From Hyposmocoma kahamanoa (Eukaryota; Arthropoda; Insecta; Lepidoptera; Cosmopterigidae), in assembly GCF_003589595.1 (NCBI RefSeq), contig NW_020656077.1, positions 6,032,328-6,096,327 on the forward strand: a stretch of DNA of 64,000 nt. Reading direction: 5' to 3'. The position numbers were made by a program, and so were the translations under genes. Below, piece after piece: positions 21,014 to 32,556 of this stretch. The notes under the pieces are model-generated. The model was not told the DNA's origin and ran no database searches. It saw only the letters and a program-made list of their open reading frames with translations. How positions within the stretch are numbered: the stretch's first letter is position 1; the number at the start of each line of letters is the position of its first letter.

Positions 21014-21157
21014 GTAGGGCTAGCACGAAAGGGCACGACTTGCGCGAGAGCGACATGAAGTGCGATATACTGCTAATAGCAGTCTGCTATTCTCGCATTG
21101 AGATGTCGAGCTTTATGTCGCTCTCGCGCTAGTCGCGCCCTATCGTGCTAGCCCTAC
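21014..21157. mobile_element. 144-bp MITE with long GTAGGGCTAGCACGA arms, copy 1
   Basis: Nearly perfect inverted arms of about 47 bp run from GTAGGGCTAGCACGAAAGGG to its complement CGTGCTAGCCCTAC. They include GCGAGAGCGACAT on one side and ATGTCGCTCTCGCGC on the other. The centre is about 50 bp. A second copy is at 25111-25240. The target duplication is not clear. Confidence 0.8.
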
Positions 21158-22144
21158 TGTTTACATACAAATACACGAGACAAGAGCGAATACAATTTGT
21201 TTTATTTTGTTACGAAAGCATAACGCATTACTATTACAATAGTGTTGTAACTCAAAATATGTGAATTTCAGGATTAAATCATTGCTGAAACCAAAATTTG
21301 ATTCTCTACACGTCAATAAAACCGTCGATAGAATATTGTAAGAAACAGTTAATAGATATTTGCTTTTTTAAAGAAATTAAAAGAAAAAATATCTGCCGTT
21401 TTCAAAGTAAAAAGCGTGCAGAAACTTTCTGGTTGCTTATGTTTCCGACTTCTCGGTCAATTGTGGACCGATTTTGAAAATTCTTTTCTTGTCCCAAAAT
21501 CCTCTAATTTCATAACCATGTCAGTGAACTAATTTTATTTTATTTTAAAAATACAATAAATGAGGTGGCAGATTGCTAAGTGATATTATTATCTATCTGC
21601 ATGCGCTATGCGAAAGTATTTTTAGTTATTTTTTGAATTCATCCTAAGTTACTTAAGGTTTATTTTTAATCGATGTATCATCATTATATTTGTCAATCAG
21701 TTATACGTGCCACTGCTGGCACGGGGTCTGTTGTAAGAAGAGTATTTAGGTCAGACACCGGAAGGTTTTCACAAGTATTACTAATGTGCTTTTACTTATA
21801 CAAAGTAGGTTTCCACCTCACTAGCTCGGAAAGTACTTACTTTCTCATTAGAAATTCGCGCGCAAAAGCTTTTTTCCACGCTAGCATGTAAAAGGTTTTT
21901 GAAATTCGAACTTGACGATGGACTGTGGTGCACCTAACTTTTTATTTCGATGAAAAAAAAACATAATGACACGTTTAATTAGCAATTTATCGTAAATGAT
22001 TTACGTAATATAAATCCGTTGGTATAGTATTTTCATTATTGTTCGCATTAAGTTGACAACGATAAGTAATTTTTCATGTCTGAATGAATAAAACTGATTT
22101 GTTATAGTTCAACTGTTTCTTGTTCTGTTTCTTTCATCTACCGT

Positions 22145-22350
22145 TTTCGCTATAGTGATGTGAAAAGTTGTGTGTTTCGCTCGGCAACAAAGTTGTTTTG
22201 CGTCTTGTGCCTTGAAACTGTGATCCGGTTGGATTCGAACCAGCATCTCCTAGCAAACCGTGCTATGCCAACTGAGCCATGGAACGAACCAGCGGACCTT
22301 ACGCATTTTTCAGAACTTTGTTTTTTTCGTTTTTTAACGACTTTTTTACC
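22145..22350 (-). repeat. SINE-1 head and 5' part
   Basis: On the minus strand TGGTTCGTTCCATGGCTCAG and GGTTCGAATCCAACCGGATC are box A and box B of the SINE-1 tRNA-like unit, preceded by the family 5' unit (GGCGCTACGGTAAAAAAGTC). Confidence 0.75.
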
Positions 22351-23224
22351 GTAGCGCCTTTCTAAGAAATCACTCAGCTGTTAATTTTTTTTAATACCGA
22401 TGTATTTTTTTGGTCATATTTGTAATTTTAATTTGTAAATGAAATTGATGAAAAGATCCATTGGTGTTAAAAAATTCATTAAAAAATCTGATTTTTCAGT
22501 AATCAGCAAAATAACAATGCAAAGAATGTGCTTGATCCTTATATGGTTTTGATGTGTGGACATAGCACGCATATTTCGTGAAAAGAAAAAGTAGAAGTCC
22601 ATTTCCTCTACCATTTACAGTAAATTCAACTTGAGGTGGTATATTTATTTGTATATGCCCACGGAACGGTTGCCCGCTTTACGTCCAAAAATGCATTAAT
22701 TTCACGCGAGTCTGTTAACCCGTTATTTTAATTTTTACACTAGGTGATGTGAACACGAAATAACTTACAAATGTGTTGTTCCGTGGGCTCTGTATAACTA
22801 ACTGACTATATTATTCATAATATAGTTGTCATACAGTATATTTTTCCTGTAATTATATTAAGTTTAGTACAATATTATAAAATAAACATAGAAAATGGCA
22901 CAGCTGAACCACTACCTACGCATATGAGTTCCATCCAATGGTTTTGGTAGGGTAGTTCACCCTGTAAGCAACATCGGCTCCCGCGTATACATACAACCGG
23001 GAAGGCCACTTACGAAAAATACTGAAAAATAGCAGCGAGCAAGCCGATTGCACTACAATGTCGCGGCAGCTCCATTAGCATCCTAAAAGCGTTGTTATAT
23101 TGAATTTTATCAATCTTCGTTCTAACTATATGCTTTTCCGTGCAATTTTCATCTCACATTGACCTTATCATCTTTTATCTATGTAACATACACGTACACA
23201 CTTATACAAATAAGAAACCACTCC

Positions 23225-23716
23225 GCCTGTGAAAGCCGATTATTACAATAAATTATTTAGAGCCTTTTGCTCGACTCTATACACGAGCAGTTTGTGGGCC
23301 TCTTACACGCAAAAACAGTACAACGCCCTACGTGTGCAGTACAACAATGCTTTCAGGGTGCTATTGGGGCTGCCTCGCTTCTGCAGCGCCTCGGGGATGT
23401 TCGCGGATGCCAGAGTTGATTGTTTTTTCACAACTGTGAGGAAACGCTGTACATCCCTGGTGCGTAGGGTGCGGGCCAGCACCAGTGGTATCCTGAGAGC
23501 ATTTGCGGAGAGGTTTGATTGTCAGTATCTGAATCATTGTCATATGATCCATATACTGAAAATCAAGCCTCACTAAAGCTCTGTCAACCGCATATTATGT
23601 AAATGTTAATTAGCTTTAGGGGGTGTATTATTAACTTTAGGATAAGAAAATGTAACTAACATTGACTATGATCCCAGTTGGTCGAAATAAAGATGTTTGA
23701 ATTTGAATTTGAATTA
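23225..23716 (+). pseudogene. LINE 3' end: C-terminal ORF piece plus TTGAAT tail
   Basis: An open frame of over 110 codons from about 23229 gives a C-terminal piece typical of insect non-LTR retrotransposons, with ALRVQYNNAFRVLLGLPRFC, SASGMFADARVDCFF and TVRKRCTSLVRRVR. After the stop at 23574 comes a short 3' region and a GAATTTGAATTTGAATT tail at 23699-23716. The rest of the element is absent, the usual outcome of 5' truncation. The methionine start is not meaningful. Confidence 0.82.
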
Positions 23717-23861
23717 CTGCTACTTATTGTTTTACGTTTTCCTTTTTTCTAATGCTCTTGATAATGAGCACTTATATTTTGAAGGATCTTTGTTCAAGAT
23801 TCAGTATCGTAGACTAGTTCATATCATAACTTGATATAAAATCTTTTTATTTGATAAACAA

Positions 23862-24110
23862 AGGAATCGAATCGGATCGAAGGAATTTTTTCTGAGTGTT
23901 TTTTCTGAGTGTTCGATCTTTGTATTAATAATTATAACAAACTAGTGGAGTAATTTCACAAAAAATAATTGAATATCAATTCAATAAAAATTTAATTAAT
24001 ACAGTGAATAGCGACATCTCTCGCCAGGACTGGTAGCTGTAAAGGTACTAACTGGGTGATAAATCTGTCAAAGATTTCTCATAGGTTACTACGACTAAAA
24101 AGTCGTTGAA
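23862..24110 (+). repeat. SINE-1 tail followed by a SINE-1 5' unit
   Basis: TCGAAGGAATTTTTTCTGAG to TTCAATAAAAATTTAATTAA (23877-23998) is a SINE-1 body with a short internal duplication of TTTTTTCTGAGTGT. CAGTGAATAGCGACATCTCT to GACTAAAAAGTCGTTG (24002-24110) is the 5' unit of the same family. Two partial copies are joined head to tail. Confidence 0.75.
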
Positions 24111-24157
24111 ATATTGTTATTTGTTATTATTTTAACAAATTTTTTTTTTTACAAATT

Positions 24158-24284
24158 GACGGGGCTTCCCGGTAAGCAACACGCAGTGCCATTCAGAGCT
24201 TTAAATATCAAAGTTCTGAAGGGCACTGCCACTGCGCCCGTTATCCTGAGACATAAGTTGACAAATCCCATGTACCTAGAATTT
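24158..24284 (-). repeat. family B repeat fragment, minus strand
   Basis: GGTAAGCAACACGCAGTGCC, GAGCTTTAAATATCAAAGTT and CTGAGACATAAGTTGACAAA match the 3' two-thirds of family B in reverse. It adjoins LINE-like sequence at 24290-24700. Confidence 0.65.
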
Positions 24285-24289
24285 AACTT

Positions 24290-24705
24290 TTTTCTTATTT
24301 TTGTGAAGGATATTTTGCAATTAAACGCTGATGGCCTTGATTGCGCCACCGGAAAAGAGGGCGTGCTGAAAGCTCATAACCCCTAAAATGAACTAAAAAC
24401 TAAACTTAAAACTAAGTAGCGGGCCTGAGGGCGCCCAAGTGGGCACGCATCTCGGCTCAGGGCGCTATTAAAGACTTTCGCCAGAAGGGCGTGCTATAGT
24501 AGAGAATCTACCAGAGTACTTGCTGAAGTGCGGGGCTTTGCGACCTCGCCGGCGAGGACGGTTGGTGCGTATGGAGATGGACTGATTTTGCGATCTGATT
24601 GGAGAGTGATAGGGTCGTCAGAGTCATTGAGGACTTCTCTTGGCCGACGGGTCTTAAGTACGTGGTGGAGGTGTTCCCTGGAAATAAATAATTTCACCAA
24701 ATTAG
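24290..24705 (-). pseudogene. possible LINE-derived segment
   Basis: The minus strand has an open stretch at 24494-24700 with HHVLKTRRPREVLNDSDDP, which I associate from memory with a lepidopteran non-LTR retrotransposon 3' region. It is followed toward 24300 by GC-rich, stop-containing sequence. The family is not identified. Confidence 0.35.
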
Positions 24706-25110
24706 TTTATTCACACTCACACATAGGTCGAACCTGGGCCCCAAGTCTATTAATATTAAATTATCTCAGTTGTCAGTCAATGACAGGAATTTGTACGTTT
24801 GGTATTCAGTTCTACGATGAAAATAATGTCAAAATACGGAGTTTCGGAGTGAGGTAGCAGCAACTACTTGTGTCAAATCACGGACTTCGTCCGCACTTCG
24901 TGATCAATAGCGTCTCGTCGTTACCTGCGGTTCGATACGAAGTTAAAACGATGATCGTTGAATCATATTTCGTATGACGTGTTAGGTTAGAATGTCCGAA
25001 ACACGTCGTGTCAAATTGGCTTTTCGTAGTAGCTGTATATCAACGTCAGATGTCGGACACCCATATAAATCACGCGTTTCATTCCGCAATCGCACGAATG
25101 AATGCCATAA

Positions 25111-25240
25111 GTGGGGCTAGCACGAAAGGGCGCGACTTACGCGAGAGCGACATAAAGTGCGATATACTGCTATTCTCGCATAGAGATTTTGCGCTTTATG
25201 TCGCTCTCACGCGAGTCGCGCCTTATCGTGCTAACCCTAC
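25111..25240. mobile_element. 130-bp MITE with GTAGGGCTAGCACGA arms, copy 2
   Basis: This is the same family as 21014-21157, with GTGGGGCTAGCACGAAAGGG at the left and CGTGCTAACCCTAC at the right. ATGCCA occurs close to both sides (25102-25107 and 25240-25245), a possible target duplication that I do not insist on. Confidence 0.78.
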
Positions 25241-25349
25241 ATGCCACTGATTCTCTACTGAGACTCGAACTCTCATTGTCAAATAATCTTTATAACATGA
25301 GCAAATAAATGAAATGAAATCGTCATACTGATTAAACTCTAGAGTCTTA

Positions 25350-25515
25350 GGGTCGTATTCTATAACTCTACTCAATGCTCAAGCCAGGATTACACTGGAA
25401 ACACAAGCACTGGAAATACGACCCTAATGGCAGGGACTTGAGTATGATTTCGAGTACTTTAAACCATACTCAAATGCTGACTTGAGCATTGAATAGAGTT
25501 CTGGAATACGACTCT
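25350..25515. mobile_element. MITE of the GGGTCGTATTC family, copy 2, interior in opposite orientation
   Basis: The terminal arms match the element at 19063-19227, but the asymmetric middle (ACACTGGAAACACAAGCACT and CATACTCAA) reads as the reverse complement of that copy. The element is thus simply inserted the other way round. Length is 166 bp. Confidence 0.8.
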
Positions 25516-26057
25516 CAGTCTTAGATCGAGACTATCTGCAAGAGATAAACGGGTCACTGCCACGGATTCTTGTCGTCCAAGTACGCAGAAGCTGTATAAG
25601 CTTTAGAATAAAGTTTTTGTTTCACTATACATAGTTTTAAACCTCGTAAATGGCAAATATTGAATATCAATCGGAATCTTATTATAGAAGCGTATTATAT
25701 TTTGCCCCTTCAATGAATTTGAGACTTTATGAAGACGACTATCAAGAACACTACACTATTTAGTTTATTTTTATTCCTCGTATTAATGTTACGTCTTTCA
25801 GTACTTCTCATAAAAAAAAAAATATTTTTCTTAACATAAATAACATTTTAATAAATACGTTGTGACGTTAATGTAAGAATGTTAATCTCTTTAAACTTAT
25901 CTCTCAATAATACATAATATTGTAACTAGATTTTAAAAGAATAACAAATATTATCATAATTGCAATATAATCTCAATGGAGTGTTAAGGCTCCATTGAAG
26001 TTATATTGACTTATACTTATACTTATTGATTATATTATAGACTAATTCGGGCACTGG

Positions 26058-26317
26058 CATTGACTTACAATTATATGGACGTCGGGTCCGCGCTAAAAAG
26101 TGTCCGAACTTATAGGGCGTTAAAATCGTATACAGAGCGTCATTCACGCTTTAGTCTTCGTTTGTTCGACTGACAGCGAAGCAAGCAAAATTAGACAGTA
26201 CTGCGATGACATTACAATTTAAATTCAACGTTTTAGCTTTTTCATATTCCTTGACATGTCACTACGTTTAAATAGGTTGACTTGGGACATTTTTTTCGTG
26301 GTTTTTGTATTAGACCC
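26058..26317. mobile_element. hAT-like MITE, copy 2, cut by the assembly gap
   Basis: It begins with the family end CATTGACTTAC at 26058 and follows the copy at 41599-41883 closely as far as GTATTAGACCC, where the sequence becomes N at 26318. Only about 25 bases of the right terminal repeat should be missing. The right target duplication cannot be checked. Confidence 0.85.
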
Positions 26318-26717
26318 NNNNNNNNNNNNNNNNNNNNNNNNNNNNNNNNNNNNNNNNNNNNNNNNNNNNNNNNNNNNNNNNNNNNNNNNNNNNNNNNNNN
26401 NNNNNNNNNNNNNNNNNNNNNNNNNNNNNNNNNNNNNNNNNNNNNNNNNNNNNNNNNNNNNNNNNNNNNNNNNNNNNNNNNNNNNNNNNNNNNNNNNNNN
26501 NNNNNNNNNNNNNNNNNNNNNNNNNNNNNNNNNNNNNNNNNNNNNNNNNNNNNNNNNNNNNNNNNNNNNNNNNNNNNNNNNNNNNNNNNNNNNNNNNNNN
26601 NNNNNNNNNNNNNNNNNNNNNNNNNNNNNNNNNNNNNNNNNNNNNNNNNNNNNNNNNNNNNNNNNNNNNNNNNNNNNNNNNNNNNNNNNNNNNNNNNNNN
26701 NNNNNNNNNNNNNNNNN
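26318..26717. other. assembly gap (400 N)
   Basis: Positions 26318-26717 are all N. The round length suggests a fixed or estimated scaffold gap. It lies between a truncated MITE on the left and the start of another inverted-repeat element on the right. Apparent reading frames through it are meaningless. Confidence 0.99.
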
Positions 26718-26723
26718 TATATA

Positions 26724-27366
26724 CACTCCCGGACTCGTAATTCCAGCCACCTCGCATTTTTGTCTAAAAGGGCTAGAATACAAAAACTTTTTCCGCGGTT
26801 TTGCAAATCCAAATATTTTTTTTATCATTCTTAAGTGATGGGACGAACAAGTTATGCGTCTGATGATTAACGACACTCCAGTCCATAACAGTTGCAGTGC
26901 CACTCAGAGCTTTAAATCTCAAAGATCTGAGAGGCATAGGTTAACAAGTCCCATATGCCTGTAATTTACCTTACCCTTCAAAAACCGTAACGCAGTAATG
27001 TTAACATTACTGTTTAGCGGCAGAAATAGTAAGGTGGCAGTACTTCACTGGACGAACTCTTTCACAAGGAGCTCTACTGCTACTAATGTTAGATTCTAAT
27101 TAATTAATACGAAAATCGAACACCAACTAAAATTCCTTTGATCCCACAGGGTGCGAACTATCACAAATGGCGATGGCGCGGCGGTACGGCAAAAAGGTCG
27201 TTAAAAACCAAAAACTGCAACTAATTTCCAACAAGGACTTTTGGAAGGACGTTTAGTATACTGGTTTCATAATTGCGTAATAGTTTTTGATCAACCAAAC
27301 ATTGTTTAAGATTAGGGTATTTACTATTGACAATGCGAGGTGTCACGAATTATATGTCCGGGAGTG
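26724..27366. mobile_element. inverted-repeat element with CACTCCCGGAC ends
   Basis: The left end, CACTCCCGGAC followed by a CCACCTCGCATT block (26724-26766), recurs inverted at 27325-27366. Both ends are bordered by TA (26722-26723 and 27367-27368), compatible with a Tc1/mariner-type non-autonomous element. Inside sit a minus-strand family B copy (about 26828-27082) and SINE-1-like debris (about 27095-27200), so it is a composite. There is no coding sequence. Confidence 0.7.
26828..27082 (-). repeat. family B repeat, minus strand, nested in an inverted-repeat element
   Basis: GATGGGACGAACAAGTTATG to GGTGGCAGTACTTCACTGGA and GAACTCTTTCACAAGGAGCT covers almost all of family B in reverse, within the CACTCCCGGAC element. 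Confidence 0.72.
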
Positions 27367-28034
27367 TATGTATACATAAAAATTTACAAATTGCAAAAAA
27401 TTACAATGACAGTTGAATAGTAGCGCGATGGCTACCATTGACAACAAATATTATCAATTTTTGTTCTGTGCCTAGGATTTTAGCTCTGATATCATCTATA
27501 TTTTGGGCACTGAATCGAAATATGAAAACAGTTTTTTCTATCAGCTTTGTTTTTTTAGTTTAGCGTTTTAACTTTTGTTTTTGCTGTGAAGTTGTCCTCG
27601 CGTGACTATTGTACGGACAACGGCACATCAGACTACACATTTTTGTTCGAAAATCACCTCCATTGCAACGGAACAAGATACGTCAACGTGTAGCTTGATA
27701 TGCTGGCGTGTGTACATGTATTGTTATATAGATATAAAATGAGTTCAAGTAGAAAAAGTTGCGTAAATCATCCTCATATGTTTTACTATAATACACGTTT
27801 AAACAGAAAATTGATAATGACTTGGTAATACGAGTTTATCTTGGATACTTAGGTGTTAAATTGTTATTTAACAACCTTATTAGGTCTGTGAAGCTTGCAC
27901 TGAACTTGCAGACTACTTGCAAAAGAAAGGTTTTAAATTCGATGTGCCGATGGTTTGGAGCGAACCCAAAACCACTTTGACGACTGTTATTTTTGCCTGG
28001 TAAATATTATTCGGATCGTAATATTTTGTGACAT

Positions 28035-28170
28035 TTTTTGTGAAATAACTCCACTAGTTTTATTATGATTATGAAGATCGAACACAAAAATTTTCGTCTA
28101 CCAGTCGGGACTTGAACCCACGTCCATGCTGCACCGTAGCATTGCTTTAACATCTGTGCGGTCCAGTAAC
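28035..28170 (-). repeat. tRNA-derived SINE (SINE-1-related, different head)
   Basis: On the minus strand this reads ATGCTACGGTGCAGCATGGA, then CGTGGGTTCAAGTCCCGACT (box B), then a body with GTTCGATCTTCATAATCATA and a CTAGTGGAGTTATTTCACAA end. A close relative is at 29115-29260. Confidence 0.7.
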
Positions 28171-28487
28171 CGAGTCGTCAAAATTATCTTATGTGTTTGT
28201 ATTACAGATCTTTATTCTGACTTTCGACATTCGTCGCCGTTTGAATGATCTTCTCACCGCAGCCGATACCTTTACAGGTATCACAAGTGACGCAGGTGTC
28301 TCTTTTCCATAAAAAAAAAAATATTGACTTAACTTAATCTAGGTTACATATATCATTGCTGGTGAACTTTTTTGAATTATGAAAATACTTCTGTCAGAAG
28401 CTACCGCTCCTCCAATCCGATACAGTTATTACTTAGATTAAGTGCTGATCTTATGTTATGTTGAGTAATTAAAATTAAAAATTAATT

Positions 28488-28680
28488 ATGTGCATGGGTG
28501 CAAGTGTGTGTGCGTACGTGCGTGGATGTGTGTGTGCGTGCGTGCGTGAGTGCGTGCGTGTGGCGTGCGTGCGTGCATGCGTGCAGGCGTGCGTGCGGGC
28601 GGGCGGGCGGTTGGTCGTGCGTGTGTGCGTGCTTGAGTCGTGCGTGCGTGCGTGCGTGCGTGCGTGCCTGAGTGCGTGTG

Positions 28681-28732
<52 letters not shown>

Positions 28733-28740
28733 TTTGTTTG
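28488..28740. repeat. (GTGC)n microsatellite, interrupted
   Basis: About 250 bp of TGCG/GTGC units with scattered substitutions. It is the complementary motif of the array at 366-476. The Val-Arg-Ala-Cys repeat frame across it follows from the tetranucleotide periodicity. Confidence 0.97.
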
Positions 28741-29114
28741 TGTTTGAGAAGGTGATTACTTAGACTGAGACTCGCAAAAGATTTTCAACTTCATTATAAT
28801 TTTTAGATTTTAACCATTTAGTTGTCTCAGTACGACATTCACAGGCACTTAGCGAATACACATGTAGCAGTTTATTAATTTGGTTATAAATATGAGTGGA
28901 TTGCTTTTTATACTGTTGAGATGCAAAAGTTGTCTTAAATGTACGGGGGCAACATTGTATTTTCTTCTTTTCTGAGGAAAAGCTGCATTAAAGCCTATAT
29001 ATATTAACAACCTGAAGAATATATAATTCTCGTACCGTCAACACGTCACCAATGGAGTACTGTAGCTCAGTGGGAAATGTACGAGGCTTTTTAGACTTCT
29101 CTTTTCCATCAAAT

Positions 29115-29260
29115 GTTTTTATTGAGATTTTTTGTGAAATAACTTCACTGGTGTTGTTATGATTTTGAATACAAAGATCGAACACTTAGACAAGTATTCG
29201 TTGACCCGGTGGGACTTGAACCCACGTCCATGCTGCACCGTAGCATTGCTCTGACATAAT
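29115..29260 (-). repeat. tRNA-derived SINE (SINE-1-related, different head), second copy
   Basis: The head ATGCTACGGTGCAGCATGGA and box B GTGGGTTCAAGTCCCACCGG are shared with 28035-28170. The body has GTTCGATCTTTGTATTCAAA and ends GAAGTTATTTCACAAA. Confidence 0.7.
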
Positions 29261-29469
29261 ACACACATAATACATTTAATAAAAGGAAAACACAAACAAA
29301 AGGTATTGATTATTTCTATAAGAAATTTCTTCCTGCAGACCTAAATACAGAACAAAATAATTGCATGCCCGTTATGGGCTTACGTGCACTAAATACAAAA
29401 TTATGTAATACAATATTTAACATTAAACTATTATAAACTAGATAAATACTTAAATAAATACATATTTAA

Positions 29470-29990
29470 AAAAATATAATACCCATAAACTGGATGGAAC
29501 AGTAGATAAATAAGGCTCCTTAACTCTCAATTTGAAAGTAATTAATGATTTACTGTTGTGAACAGAAGTAGGAAGTTGCGTTCCGAAATCTGACTGCATG
29601 AACAGTGAAGGAGTGAGAATAAAAACAGGAATTGAAGGAAGAAACCGTCTGAGCCACGAGTCCAGTTATAATTCGGATCAGTCAAAACAACCGTAACAAG
29701 TGGACTTATAGAAATTTTAACTCTGCAAAACTCACGGTCGCTTACTGATAGGAGGTGCCAGTCTCAACAATGCCACTAGACTTCAGTGAGGAAGAATTTT
29801 GTCCCCAGATTTGCTATCAAGAACGGTGGGCGCTCCAGTAGTAATCTGATATCACGAGCATATGCACATGATGGCAAATTACTGCTGGAGTTTAAAAAGG
29901 AACTGCTAAAAGTGCATTCCTGATTGTCAAGGAAACGAAGCTTCCGAAGTATTCAGAGACTTGGTTTCATAGATGATCTTCTACCTTTGT
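29470..29990 (-). pseudogene. LINE ORF2 C-terminal fragment
   Basis: On the minus strand near 29540-29620 two frames read HSFTVHAVRFRNA and then QLPTSVHNSKSLITFKLRV. This is the recurring 'SFTV.AVR.WN.LP.....S...FK' end of insect non-LTR retrotransposon ORF2, with a frameshift between the parts. Sequence upstream on that strand (to 29990) looks like the same decayed ORF. Confidence 0.5.
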
Positions 29991-29999
29991 GTAATAAAA

Positions 30000-30706
30000 A
30001 ATGTCAAGTTTAGTATTTTTATATGGTCCTTCCTTATGACTTCCATATGATTTTTCCTCAAAATAGTATAAAATGTATTTCACAATTGCATTAAGTATAT
30101 GTTAATAATTGAAGCTACTGAGTACAAATCAATGCCACGTTTTAATTTGGAGCATTAAATTGATTACGGAATCAGCTGCAAATATCCCGGCACCTAAATA
30201 GCTGTCGGACATTTGTTACATATTTTACGCGATCACTGGCGAAAACTGTCATTGTAAACTCAGAGGAGATCAAGCCTTGGCTTGAGCTAGGACGGAAATT
30301 ATCGTTCCAATATTGACTATCTGCCACCCGCGCTGATTTACAACCAAAACAAATCGATCTCAGTATTTTTCATAAACGAACAAAAGAAGAGAACTTATCA
30401 GAATTAATCTATATAATAATGAATCTTGTCTTTATTAAATGGTTATAAATAACTGCAGTATGCGTTTTATAGCTAAATTATTATATACTCTCATATAAAC
30501 ATGATGGTTTAATTATGTGTTAGTTTTTATAATCTGTGGCGCCTGTGCGGATTTTCTAAAGCTGTATTTGCTATATTTGTTTGATGATAATGTTACAATG
30601 TTTAGTACATTTACTTTTTCTCATTCTTTTGCCAGGAATAGGTTTAAGTTTCTTCTACCCTAATGTTCACCTGCACTAAACTTGTACGTCTTCAACTAAA
30701 GCTGCT
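30000..30706. other. gene-free stretch
   Basis: No coding frame, RNA gene or recognised repeat is seen. Composition is ordinary for the window. Confidence 0.4.
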
Positions 30707-31143
30707 GGCACGCTATGATGGCCGTTTTGACGTTTGTCCGCTCATCAAGTTTCGTATTAATTCATAACTACGTAGAAGGAGCTAATTGCTGTTAATTGTT
30801 GTAAATAGTGACGAGCAGTAAAATTTATGGAATGTATAATTTTACGACACAACTGGGCATTTGTTTATCGAAATTCGAAATTTTTTAATATGAAATGTAA
30901 TACGACTGTCACTTGTGGGGATCGCTGGCCAGCACAACCTCTCTCCGGCAAACTCGCGACCAAGTTCAATGCAAAATAAAGCTGTTCCGAATTAACGATA
31001 TATTAAGTAAACGTTTTTATTTTCGTTTTATTAAAACTTTTCAATCAGTTACCCCTTGCAATACTAGTTATTAAAGACTTATAAATGCGACTCGCATTTG
31101 ATTATACTTTTTTCGATAATCAAAACGGCCATCATAGCGTGCC
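30707..31143. mobile_element. 437-bp MITE with GGCACGCTATGATGGCCGTT ends
   Basis: The terminal arms GGCACGCTATGATGGCCGTT (30707 onward) and the complement ending at 31143 are inverted copies of about 24 bp. The interior includes GTCCGCTCATCAAGTTTCGT and CTACCCC/TACCCCTTGCAATACTAG blocks shared with 9345-9760. No transposase is encoded. Confidence 0.8.
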
Positions 31144-31779
31144 GGTACTGTAGTGCTTGAATTGATGACACTCTTAACACGTACATTAAGAGTATTTTTT
31201 GCATTGCATGCATTGATTTAAGGCATATAAGTTTGGTGCACGTGGACATCCTGTGATTCTTGGCCCCCACCACAAAAAGGTTGCTTGCGAATGGCGCAGA
31301 ATGTTATCATAAATAAATAACAAAAAGATATATGTATATGTAATTTCATGAATATCAATTCCAAACGTAGATCGTTAAGTATAACAAAGGTGAAACATAC
31401 CTAAGTTTATTTTGTGCATCGATTGAGAAGTTAACTGCATCACAGCTTTCAATCTGTCTTCAACTTTAACAAAAGCTTTTATCGCACGCTTTGTTCAGAT
31501 GCGCAAATATCCTCGTTTATATTTAACATTTCGATGTAGGTACAGATTTTTCCTGAAGGCATTACAGTAAGAAATTACAGCTACAATGAAAGAAGAAATC
31601 ACGTTTGTACTTATAACGTAGAATGAAGAGTAAAAATACTGGAGTTAAAAAGAGTAGATGGAAAACCAATATAGGAAATTAAGTCTATTCGGCTGTAGTC
31701 CAAATGAAACTTTTCAATACTATGAAATGTTGAAACTTGTAGGTGCCGTATAGTCATACTCACATAAATATATTATTTT

Positions 31780-31900
31780 CAGCAGTGAATTCTCTGGCAG
31801 GCGACCGCGACCGTACCGGCGCCCAGTCGTCGCGGACGTCGCGGCGCGTCGACCCGTCCATATCATGGCGGACATTCGGAAATTTAAATTTTTAAACACG
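31780..31900 (+). promoter_or_regulatory. CpG-dense segment, possible first exon or 5' UTR
   Basis: Within AT-rich surroundings, 31798-31862 is packed with CpG (GCGACCGCGACCGTACCGGC, GTCGCGGACGTCGCGGCGCG). It is preceded by TATTTTCAGCAGTG, usable as an initiator-like or acceptor-like site. The downstream sequence (GTGAAAACAGTGAGAGTGAA near 32050) looks UTR-like, with no long frame. I infer a possible transcription start or 5' exon of a gene extending beyond what can be read. Confidence 0.3.
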
Positions 31901-32556
31901 AACAGTGAAAACTTAAAATACTCTCCTTTTAAATTTTGCGCTTTGCCAACTTTTTAGGGAAGTGATAAATTCGACTTATAACGACTTTATTTCGATTAAC
32001 AATAGTTTTGTAGTTTATAGTGTTGTTGAACTTGCGAACTCGAAACGACAGTGAAAACAGTGAGAGTGAAAACATTAAAGTTCTAATTGTAAATAAATCT
32101 TTAAATGAAAAGAAATTCGTAATTAAGTGTTACTTAGTCTACATTTAGGTTTAGTGTTCAAATTGTTTAATTACTTATATAACCCTATAAAGTAAACAAA
32201 ACGGTAAATCAACAAAATTTCGTTGATATTTGGTTGTTAAGATCGTTTAAAAACAATCGTCGATAAAGTTTCAATAATTAGCGCGACAGTTGGAAAAAGT
32301 TGGAATAATTTCTCGATTATAAATAAACCTAGATACAATGACCTGAGAAGCGCGACATCGGCTGCGAAAAGTCGCCAGACTGTTCTAAATACCTACTTGA
32401 AACATAATTATGTATTAAAAGTTTAAACTACAGGAATGGCGGGATTTTCAATCGGTGCGACTGGCACAAGGATGTTTTGAAGGGTTCTATAATCAAGTTA
32501 CAAATTGAATAGAATAGAATATCGTTTATTGCAACATGCAATTTGTGATAACACGA

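Noticed and set aside
26225..26903. Long frames spanning 26318-26717
   Set aside because: They consist mostly of N and are an artefact of the gap.
28488..28763. Cysteine-rich repeat protein (VRACVRAC)
   Set aside because: The pattern is dictated by the GTGC tetranucleotide period. No signal peptide or flanking coding sequence.
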